A stretch of 28,564 nucleotides of DNA from Holophagales bacterium UBA5066 (lineage in GTDB: Bacteria; Acidobacteriota; Thermoanaerobaculia; UBA5066). Numbering within the stretch: the stretch's first letter is position 1; the number at the start of each line of letters is the position of its first letter. The notes beneath the pieces were generated by a model. That model ran no database searches and was not told the DNA's origin. It saw only the letters and a list, made by a program, of their open reading frames with translations. Shown in pieces: positions 22,518 to 28,564 of the stretch. The stretch covers positions 1 to 28,564 of the forward strand of contig DIAY01000128.1 of NCBI GenBank assembly GCA_002414905.1, written 5' to 3'. Made by a program: the position numbers and the translations under genes.

Positions 22518-24479
22518 ATGACCGAAACGACGAAGGAGACCCCGCCCACCCCCTCGACCACCGGCGCCCCGGCCCCCGCTTCCTTCCGCGACGGGACGGA
22601 GTGCCTCGACGCCTGGTTCGCCGCCCTCGGGCCGATGAACGGCGCCACCTCCTCCACGCATCCGTCCTGCATCCGGCCGATCTGTGAACGGATGCCCGAC
22701 CTGCGCCTCCTCTCGGGGCGGACCCGTGCCACGCGCGAGGCCGGCATCGGCGTTCCCGTCCTCGACGCCTGCGACGCGCTCGGCCTCGATCTTCTCGACC
22801 GGCTCCTCCTGCTGGCCCTCCTGCGCGACAACCTCGACGTCCGTTGCGGTCGCGGACTCCCGCTCTCTGTGCTCTGCGATGCGGCCGGTGCCGCGGACTG
22901 GAGCCAGCAGGACGCCGTCCGGTCGCGCCTCGAGGTGGCCGGCTCCCTCCGGCGCCTTCTGTTTGTTCAGTCCGACATCGACCCGGTTCTCTGGGAGCGT
23001 TCCTACCGTCTCGATCCACGCTGGAAGGCGGCTCTCCTGGCCGGCCGCACCCGGCCCGACGAGGAGACGGCTCCCGTGGGCGACACCTCCGCCGCCCGGC
23101 TCCAGGAGGTCGTCTCGCGGGCGGCGCGACTCCTCTACCTCGTCGGCCCGCCGCGCACCGAACGCGTCCAGGCCTGGTCTGACGCGAACCCCGACGCACC
23201 CGGCTGGGACCGTCTCTCCCGCGCGCGACGCCTCCTCTCCGTCTCCCTGTCCTCGTACCTCTCGCAGGACGGGGCTGGCACTTCCGACCCGTTCGCCCTC
23301 GCGCTCTGCGAGGCGGGAGTCACCTCACCCGCCGAGGCAGCGATCCTCGCGACCCTCCTCGGGCGCGAGGCCGAAGACGACCCCGTCGGCTGGCCGCTCC
23401 TGTCCGTGGCCCTCGAGGGCTTCGGCGGTGCGGACACGGGTTTCCTCGCCCTCGTGAGCCCGGAGACACCCTTGATCATCGGCGGTCTCGTCGAGTGTGG
23501 CGGCACCGACGAGAGTCTTCCGCCGGCCTTCCGAATCGCCGCGTCCGCCCGCGCACGCATCGTCCCCTCGGGCCTCGCCTCCGCCCGGCGACGCGAGGCC
23601 GCGGCAACCTCCATCCCCGAGAGCGCTGAAACCGTGGAGAAGGTCGCTCCTCGGCTCACCCTCTCCGGGCTCGTTCTCTGCGCCCCGACGCGCGCGCGCC
23701 TCGTGGACGCCCTCGCCGTTCCGAGAGCACTCGTGGCCGCCGCCGAGTGGGGCGCGTCCGAGAGTCTCCTCGGCTCCACCGGCGTCGCCATCCTCCTCTA
23801 TGGCCCGCCCGGCACTGGCAAGACCCTGGCGGCAGAGGCCATCGCCGGCGAGCTGGGCCGCACTCTCTGGCGCCTCCGCACCGACCAACTCCTCGGCAAG
23901 TACGTCGGCGAGACCGAGAAGCGGATTGCCGCCGTCTTCCGCGCCGCGCGCGAGGCGGGCGATGTCGTCCTCCTCGATGAGGCCGACTCGCTCCTCGCCT
24001 CCCGCGACTCGCTCCAGCAGCGCTGGGAGGTTTCCGCAACAAACCTTCTCCTCCAGGAGATCGAGCGCTTCCCGGGCGTCGTCGTCCTCACCACGAACCG
24101 CGACGCGGCTCTCGACCCCGCTCTCGAGCGGCGCCTCCTCGCCCGCCTCGAAATCGGTATGCCCGGCCCCGAGGAGCGCGAGCAGCTCTGGCAACGGCAC
24201 CTCCCGCCCCGCGCCCCGCGCGCTGCCGACGTCGACCTCCCCGCCCTCGCCCGCGCCTATCCGCTCAGCGGCTCGAACATCCGCACGGCCGCGCTCCTCG
24301 CCGTCGCGAAGGCGGCTTCCCGCGCCGGCGACGCTCGGCTCCTCACGCGTACGGACCTCCACGACGCGGCCGCCGCGCAGCTTGCCCGCTCGCCGGAGAC
24401 GAAGACCGTCGTCGGCTTCTCCCCGGCCCACGCCTCCGCCCCTCGCCTCGCCCTCGTCGCCGCGCGTCACGACGCGTAA
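22518..24479 (+). CDS. AAA+ ATPase of the VCP/CDC48-like class with N-terminal winged-helix region
   Basis: The 653-aa product has a long N-terminal region (about 1-390) of winged-helix and helical segments (for example 'LDLLDRLLLLALLRDNLDVR'). A classic AAA module follows: Walker A GPPGTGKT at 429-436, 'QLLGKYVGETEKRIAAVFRA', Walker B 'VVLLDEADSLLASR' (about 483-496), sensor-1 'VVVLTTNRD', arginine fingers in 'DPALERRLLARLEI' and sensor-2 'SGSNIRTAALLA'. It should form a ring that remodels or unfolds proteins. The ATG at 22518 has GGGAGG five bases upstream. A YbjN gene follows nine bases after its stop. The N-terminal winged-helix ATPase type is often found beside eCIS/phage-like or defence loci, but none is seen here apart from the neighbours listed. 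Confidence 0.88.
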   Translation: MTETTKETPPTPSTTGAPAPASFRDGTECLDAWFAALGPMNGATSSTHPSCIRPICERMPDLRLLSGRTRATREAGIGVPVLDACDALGLDLLDRLLLLALLRDNLDVRCGRGLPLSVLCDAAGAADWSQQDAVRSRLEVAGSLRRLLFVQSDIDPVLWERSYRLDPRWKAALLAGRTRPDEETAPVGDTSAARLQEVVSRAARLLYLVGPPRTERVQAWSDANPDAPGWDRLSRARRLLSVSLSSYLSQDGAGTSDPFALALCEAGVTSPAEAAILATLLGREAEDDPVGWPLLSVALEGFGGADTGFLALVSPETPLIIGGLVECGGTDESLPPAFRIAASARARIVPSGLASARRREAAATSIPESAETVEKVAPRLTLSGLVLCAPTRARLVDALAVPRALVAAAEWGASESLLGSTGVAILLYGPPGTGKTLAAEAIAGELGRTLWRLRTDQLLGKYVGETEKRIAAVFRAAREAGDVVLLDEADSLLASRDSLQQRWEVSATNLLLQEIERFPGVVVLTTNRDAALDPALERRLLARLEIGMPGPEEREQLWQRHLPPRAPRAADVDLPALARAYPLSGSNIRTAALLAVAKAASRAGDARLLTRTDLHDAAAAQLARSPETKTVVGFSPAHASAPRLALVAARHDA

Positions 24480-24488
24480 GGAGCCGAC

Positions 24489-25160
24489 ATGACTGACTTC
24501 CCGACGCTCTCCGACCTCGCCGACCCCGCCGACCCCGCCGAAGCCGCTGACGCCGCTGACGCTGCCCCAGCGGTCGGCTCGATCTCCGCTCCCGCTCCCG
24601 AGCGCGTGAAGCAAATCCTCGAATGGCTCGAGAGCGAGGGCTTCCATGCCCGGCTCGACGAGGACGGTGACGTCCACATCCGTCACGAAGGCCGTGACGT
24701 CTTCATCCTTTTCGACGACGACGACCCCGCGTACATCCGGTTCCTCGCCCCGGGGGTCTTTGCGTGCGACGACTCAGCGGAGCAGCGCTTCCTCGTTCTG
24801 AATGCCGCCAACCGGCTCAACGCCTCGCTGAAGGCCGCCAAGATCTGCCTTCGGTCCGACGGCGCCGCCTACATCTCCGTCGAGCTCTTCCTCAACGGCA
24901 TCGAGGCCTTTCGCTTCGTCGCGCCCCGATGCCTCGATCTCCTCGGCGGCGCAACGTGGGAGTTCCGGGAGCAGATGAGGGCCGAACAGCGACGGCCGGC
25001 CTCCGGTTCGCCCGCCGAGCCGGCCGAGCCGGCCGAAGGTCCCGAGGAGACCCCGGCGCCGACGCCTGCGGCTCAGGGCGCTTTCGGTGGCGGAGGAGGC
25101 GGATCGGAGGAGGTGTCCAGCTCCACGATCGGGAACTTGCCGAATGCTTTTGCTCCGTGA
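24489..25160 (+). CDS. YbjN-domain protein with an antisense-overlapping tail
   Basis: The 223-aa product has a low-complexity acidic/Ala N-terminus (DLADPADPAEAADAADAA). A YbjN domain at about residues 37-155 ('VKQILEWLESEGFHARLDED', 'RFLVLNAANRLNASLKAAKI') has the type III secretion chaperone-like fold. A Pro/Glu/Gly tail then runs into 'GAFGGGGGGSEEVSSSTIGN'. The ribosome binding site TAAGGAG overlaps the stop of the ATPase gene, so the two are one operon. YbjN proteins are regulator or chaperone-like; function here is unknown. The last 29 codons lie antisense to the end of the DUF922 gene, which suggests that the native 3' end was replaced when the neighbouring DNA arrived. Confidence 0.8.
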   Translation: MTDFPTLSDLADPADPAEAADAADAAPAVGSISAPAPERVKQILEWLESEGFHARLDEDGDVHIRHEGRDVFILFDDDDPAYIRFLAPGVFACDDSAEQRFLVLNAANRLNASLKAAKICLRSDGAAYISVELFLNGIEAFRFVAPRCLDLLGGATWEFREQMRAEQRRPASGSPAEPAEPAEGPEETPAPTPAAQGAFGGGGGGSEEVSSSTIGNLPNAFAP

Positions 25161-25762
25161 TCCGTCTGGACCGGCGAGTCGAAGTCGATCTGCGCCTGGG
25201 CCTCGTCGCTCTTCGCGAGCGCGACCAGGCTGGAAGCGGTCTCCACCGGTTTTCCTTTCAGGTCGCTCACGAGCTTGTTGAAGCGGCTGTGGGAGATCCG
25301 GACATGCTCCTGCTCGTGCTTCCTCAGCTTCACGATCATGGCGTCCCAGGCAGCCTTCTGCTCGGTGGAGGCGTCCTTGTAGTCCGCCCAATCCACCAGG
25401 GTCATCGTGAAGGTGGCCGTGAGATTGACGGTGAACTGCGTGGGCGCACTGTCGGGGGAGTTTGCCTGGATATCGTCGATCGCCCCGCCGCCACTGCCCC
25501 ATTCCGCCAGCTTCTTGAGCTCCACGAGAACGGCCTTGAGCGTCTTCCCCGATACGGTCGGTGTGCGCTCGGGCGTCAGAGTCGGGGGATCGGTCCAATT
25601 CTTCGTCACCTTCACGATGGTCTTACCCGACAGCGGAATCGGATCCTCTCCACTGCCGAGGGGGCCCGGCGCCGAGAAGCCCGCACGACTGGGCCCTGGC
25701 GCCAGGTCAGGTGTGTCGGAGGAGTCTCGCCCTAGGGGGCCCGGAACTCGTCCACCGCCCAT
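25073..25762 (-). CDS. DUF922-like HExxH protein
   Basis: The 229-aa product has a Gly/Pro-rich N-terminus without signal peptide. A domain at about residues 68-175 ('SGKTLKAVLVELKKLAEWGS', 'FTVNLTATFTMTLVDWADY') carries a zinc-peptidase-like 'LRKHEQEHVRI' (HEQEH at 149-153). The C-terminus ends in a run of six prolines. This resembles DUF922 putative Zn-dependent proteases. The start at 25762 has little ribosome binding site but lies two bases after the stop of a 20-codon ORF with a G-rich site, so coupled translation is likely. Composition and neighbours (IS remnant) suggest a later arrival. Its 3' end overlaps the YbjN gene by 88 bases, tail to tail. Confidence 0.7.
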   Translation of the reverse strand: MGGGRVPGPLGRDSSDTPDLAPGPSRAGFSAPGPLGSGEDPIPLSGKTIVKVTKNWTDPPTLTPERTPTVSGKTLKAVLVELKKLAEWGSGGGAIDDIQANSPDSAPTQFTVNLTATFTMTLVDWADYKDASTEQKAAWDAMIVKLRKHEQEHVRISHSRFNKLVSDLKGKPVETASSLVALAKSDEAQAQIDFDSPVQTDHGAKAFGKFPIVELDTSSDPPPPPPKAP

Positions 25763-25764
25763 GT

Positions 25765-25827
25765 CTACGCGTCCATCTCGTCGGTGTCGATGAAGACCGT
25801 CCCGTGATTCTTTCGTTCGCCTGTCAT
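25765..25827 (-). CDS. Possible 20-aa ORF upstream of the DUF922 gene
   Basis: An ATG at 25827 after a run of eight G encodes MTGERKNHGTVFIDTDEMDA, then TAG, two bases before the DUF922 ATG. It could be a real small protein or antitoxin-like partner, or a leader that delivers ribosomes to the next gene. The size is too small for more. The 52 bases between it and the IS end show no clear promoter. Confidence 0.35.
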   Translation of the reverse strand: MTGERKNHGTVFIDTDEMDA

Positions 25828-25879
25828 ACGTCCCCCCCCGGATGAGCGTTCCGATACCTTAAGTGTAGGACGGTTCAGT

Positions 25880-26095
25880 AGTGTCCGGTTGATTTGGTGA
25901 TCGCCGTCACTAACGCTTATATCGGCATGGAGTCGTACCCTGGAAGATCTTCGGACCCATCGTCGAGCGGCACAAGGTCGACGCTGGCGTGCGTACCCCG
26001 GGCTGCGCCGATTTGTTCCGCGTCATGGCCTTCACACTACTCACCAGGCGCGCGTCGCTGCGCGACATAGAGGTCTGCCTGGCCGGCACTCGTGC
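25880..26095 (+). mobile_element. Left-end remnant of an IS4-type (DUF4372) insertion sequence
   Basis: An end-like sequence 'AGTGTCCGGTTGATTT' near 25880 resembles the terminal inverted repeats of these elements. About 60 bases on, one frame reads 'PWKIFGPIVERHKVDAGVRT' and then 'MAFTLLTRRASLRDIEVCLA', the DUF4372 N-terminal domain of IS4-family transposases (typical '..MAFAQLTYRESLRDIE..'). The start is degenerate and the frame falls into unrelated sequence after 'CLAGT', near 26095. Everything downstream of the N-terminus is missing. It marks a past insertion and deletion between the YbjN operon and sbcC. The family call rests on this motif. Confidence 0.65.
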
Positions 26096-26124
26096 TCCGC
26101 TGAGGAGTTCGTCTCCTTTTCCGC

Positions 26125-28564
26125 CTACACCACCCCCACCACGCTCACCGCGCTCCTTCCCGCGCCTCGTGGCGTGACGTTGACGCGCGTTCCGATCCGC
26201 TCGGTGAGCGCGGCAACGTGGGAGATGATGCCGACCCTTCGGCCGGAAGCCTGGAGTGCCTCGAGGGCCGAGAGAGCCTTGTCGAGCGTGTCGGCATCGA
26301 GCGACCCGAACCCCTCGTCCACGAAGAGGGTTTCCACGCGGGTCCGCTGCGTGGCGAGCGAGGAGAGGCCGAGGGCGAGGGCGAGCGACACGAGGAACGT
26401 CTCGCCACCCGAGAGGCTCTGCACGCTCCGTCGCTCGTCCCCCAGAACCGAGTCGATCATCTGGAGGTCCATGTCGGTGTCCGGGACCCGCTCCAGCCGG
26501 TAGCGGCGCGCAAGGTCATGGAGATGATGGTTCGCGGCCCCCACAAGCGCTTCCAGAGTGAGGCTCTGAACGAAGATCCGGAACTTCTTGCCGTCCTGGG
26601 AGCCGACGAGCTCGTCCAGCTGGAGCCACACCTTGCTCTTGCCAACATGACTGTCGATCTGCGCTTCAAGACCGGCCAGACGCTTGCGGGCTTCGTCGTC
26701 GCTCAGGCGCGCCGCCCTCTTCACGTCAGCCTGTTCACGAGCCGACGACAGGGCCGCCTTCGTCTCTCCGAGTGAGCCATCGATAGAGGCTTCCGCCGGG
26801 AGGCCTGCTTCCGTCCTCCCGGCAAATAGCCGATCGGCTGCAACCACAGCACCCGCCTTCGCCTCGGCCGCGCGGGCCGCGGCGCTTTCGGCCGAAGTCC
26901 TTGCGCTGGCGAAAGCCGTCGCCGCGACAGCGTCCCTCTTCAGAGTCTCTTCGCGGAGCCGCTCACAGGCGCTGATCACCCTCTGGCTCTGTTCCTCGAC
27001 CTCTGCAACGCTCTTCCCCTCGAGAAGGGCTTGCCTCTCGGCCCGGAGGGAGGCGAGCGTCTGCTCCTTCGAAGACAGGTCCGTCTGCACGGCCGCGGCC
27101 TGCTCCTCACGGGGAGCGACGGCGGAACGGGCCGAGGCCGTCTCCTTCTCGGCAACCGCCAGCTCGCCACGGCGCGCCTCGGCGAGGGTCGCTTTCTCGC
27201 GGTAAGCATTGGCCTCGGCGAGAAGGTCTGCACGGACCCGCGCGGGTGCGGTTGTGACGATCTCCGACAGCTCGGGCCGGCCAGCCAGCACGGAGTGGAG
27301 CTGACGGACTTCGCGCCCGGCGGCGGTGTCGTGCCCCTGGAGAGCCGTTGCCAGAGAGTCGCGGTTCTTCTCGGCCTCCCGGGCCGCTGCGTCGAGCTGC
27401 TCCTTCTCGGTCTTCTTCGTATCGAGCCGCGAGGCCAGCTTCTCGGCCTCCTTCCTCAGGCGGGTCAACTTCGCTTCGATCCCCTCGGCTTCTTTTACTG
27501 CGGCCTTGAGAGTCGTCTGCTCGACGCGCACCGCGTCGGCGCGGGACTGGAGGAGTGCAGCGACACCCTCCTCGAGCGGACTGGCGGGAAGGGTCTCCGT
27601 CGAGACGCCCGCGACCCACCGTTCGAGGAGGGCAGCACTCTGAGCCTGCAGCTGGGTGGCTCGCTTCACCTCGGACTCGGCCTTGCCCGCCTCGGCCCTG
27701 GCGGTGGCTGCGGCCGAGTGCTGTCTGGCCACAGCTCCCTTTTCCTCCTTCTCCAGCTCGCGCACGCGATTCCGCTGGAGCTCGACCGCCGCCGGGACGG
27801 GAGCCCCTGCCACCACCATCGGATGCTCCGTGGAGCCGCAAAGCGGGCACGGCTGGCCCTCCACCAGCTCGGCCCGCTGGTCTTCCAGATTCAGAGAGGC
27901 CTCGGAGAAAGAGAGAGCCCGCCTGGCCTCCGAGAGAAGGAGCGCCAGCTCGCCGAGCCGGGCTGCAGCGGTGCCTTCCTCGGTCCGGGCAGCTTTCGTC
28001 TTCTCCTCGGCGCTGGTCGCGTTCTGAACCGACTGAAGCCGGTCCTTTTCCGCGACGGTCGCCCGCTCGTGAAGGTCGCGAAGCCCGACCAGGTGCTTTT
28101 CCTGGGTCGCCAGCGCCTCGAGACGCTCGCGATGGGAAGAGAGTGGAATCACCCTCAGCTGCTCGTCGGCCTCGTTTCGCGCGGTCGTTGCCGTGGTCAG
28201 CTGCTGGCGGATCTCGTCTACGGCAACGCCGGCACCCGAAGCCATCTTCTTTGCCAACTCGAATGCAACAACGGCTTCCGAGTGACTCTCCGTTGTCCCG
28301 GCTCGCTCGCCCGCGATCCGGATCAGCTCACCGAGGCTGGCGTCGATCTGGTCCCACCGGGCCGCCACCTCTTTCGCGGCAGAGTTGCCGGCGAGCCACT
28401 CCTCCAGTGCATCCAGATCCACGCGCACCCGGCGTTCCGCTTCCTCGTGCCCCGAAGCGATCGCCAGCGCCGCGTCGCGCTTCCCCCGGGCCTCCGAAGC
28501 CGCTGACTTCGCCTCCTCAACAGCCTTCACGGCTCCGGTAACGCGCACGTCAAATTCGCGAGCT
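26125..28564 (-). CDS. sbcC: SbcC exonuclease subunit (5' part beyond the window)
   Basis: At least 812 residues are present. The frame runs on past 28564 and the N-terminal Walker A is not in the window. SbcC is the SMC/Rad50-like subunit of the SbcCD nuclease, which cleaves hairpins and double-strand ends. Visible features are two long coiled-coil arms of Glu/Ala/Arg-rich repeats, the zinc hook 'CPLCGS' (bases 27838-27849) between them, the ABC signature 'LSGGE' (26401-26415) and Walker B in 'LFVDEGFGSLDADTLDKAL'. 'VGIISHV' follows and the protein ends in 'SVVGVV'. The partner sbcD, if adjacent, lies outside the window. A GTG at 28548 is internal and is not the start. Confidence 0.93.
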   Translation of the reverse strand, partial: AREFDVRVTGAVKAVEEAKSAASEARGKRDAALAIASGHEEAERRVRVDLDALEEWLAGNSAAKEVAARWDQIDASLGELIRIAGERAGTTESHSEAVVAFELAKKMASGAGVAVDEIRQQLTTATTARNEADEQLRVIPLSSHRERLEALATQEKHLVGLRDLHERATVAEKDRLQSVQNATSAEEKTKAARTEEGTAAARLGELALLLSEARRALSFSEASLNLEDQRAELVEGQPCPLCGSTEHPMVVAGAPVPAAVELQRNRVRELEKEEKGAVARQHSAAATARAEAGKAESEVKRATQLQAQSAALLERWVAGVSTETLPASPLEEGVAALLQSRADAVRVEQTTLKAAVKEAEGIEAKLTRLRKEAEKLASRLDTKKTEKEQLDAAAREAEKNRDSLATALQGHDTAAGREVRQLHSVLAGRPELSEIVTTAPARVRADLLAEANAYREKATLAEARRGELAVAEKETASARSAVAPREEQAAAVQTDLSSKEQTLASLRAERQALLEGKSVAEVEEQSQRVISACERLREETLKRDAVAATAFASARTSAESAAARAAEAKAGAVVAADRLFAGRTEAGLPAEASIDGSLGETKAALSSAREQADVKRAARLSDDEARKRLAGLEAQIDSHVGKSKVWLQLDELVGSQDGKKFRIFVQSLTLEALVGAANHHLHDLARRYRLERVPDTDMDLQMIDSVLGDERRSVQSLSGGETFLVSLALALGLSSLATQRTRVETLFVDEGFGSLDADTLDKALSALEALQASGRRVGIISHVAALTERIGTRVNVTPRGAGRSAVSVVGVV

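Noticed and set aside
24516..24570. Repeated Asp-Pro-Ala/Ala-Asp-Ala codons as a tandem DNA repeat
   Set aside because: It is short low-complexity coding sequence at the YbjN N-terminus and shows no regular unit long enough to call.
1..28564. CRISPR array or phage gene cluster
   Set aside because: No spaced direct repeats, cas genes or phage structural genes were seen. The holin-like domain belongs to a common non-phage membrane family.

Overview
The window is GC-rich, almost wall-to-wall coding DNA from a diderm (outer-membrane) bacterium. A TamA/TamB pair, an SbcC nuclease subunit, a VIT-VWA protein and a calcium-binding FG-GAP surface protein with a 'CRLLDTR...' C-terminal domain are all present. 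The gene mix suggests an Acidobacteriota-like (Thermoanaerobaculia-like) or related environmental lineage, probably assembled from a metagenome. That assignment is inference; no rRNA or tRNA gene was seen. Genes are tightly packed, and many junctions are 4-base start/stop overlaps (ATGA, GTGA, TTGA). I used these to choose starts.

Layout. (1) 1-8600, minus strand: an envelope block reading DUF748-like fragment, membrane/holin-like fusion, DUF3618-like protein, 55-codon ORF, tamA, tamB. It ends at a perfect 14-bp hairpin. (2) 8700-10040, plus: a glycine-zipper protein and a hemerythrin-like protein. (3) 10200-12940, plus: a MerR-type regulator overlapping a VIT-VWA gene, behind a promoter that contains a dyad. 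(4) 12950-14000: a DUF2201-type VWA fragment (minus) and a Bax-inhibitor-1 fragment (plus) lie head to head. Both lack their N-terminal parts at about the same point, as a single deletion would leave them. (5) 13996-14660, minus: a FitA/VapB-VapC toxin-antitoxin pair with a leaderless-type promoter. (6) 14747-16726, plus: a secreted eight-repeat FG-GAP protein. (7) 16733-22426, minus: a WYL regulator, then a promoter and a leader of about 500 bases, then a four-gene operon of MoxR-like AAA+ ATPase, unknown 124-aa protein, HExxH-VWA (DUF2201) protein and a divergent S-adenosylmethionine-synthetase-like protein. (8) 22518-25160, plus and divergent from the WYL gene: a winged-helix/AAA ATPase and a YbjN protein. 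(9) 25073-26100: an accessory patch with a DUF922 HExxH protein, a 20-codon upstream ORF and the left end of a degenerate IS4-type transposase. (10) 26125 to the end, minus: most of sbcC, cut by the window edge.

The most system-like part is 16733-25160. A WYL regulator sits between two ATPase operons: a MoxR/metallopeptidase-VWA operon that also carries a MetK-like gene and an unknown small gene, and a VCP-like ATPase/YbjN pair. MoxR-VWA pairs are known chaperone and conflict modules, and WYL regulators often control defence loci. A MetK-like enzyme in such an operon is unusual as far as I know. The shared function of the set is inferred from gene order only.
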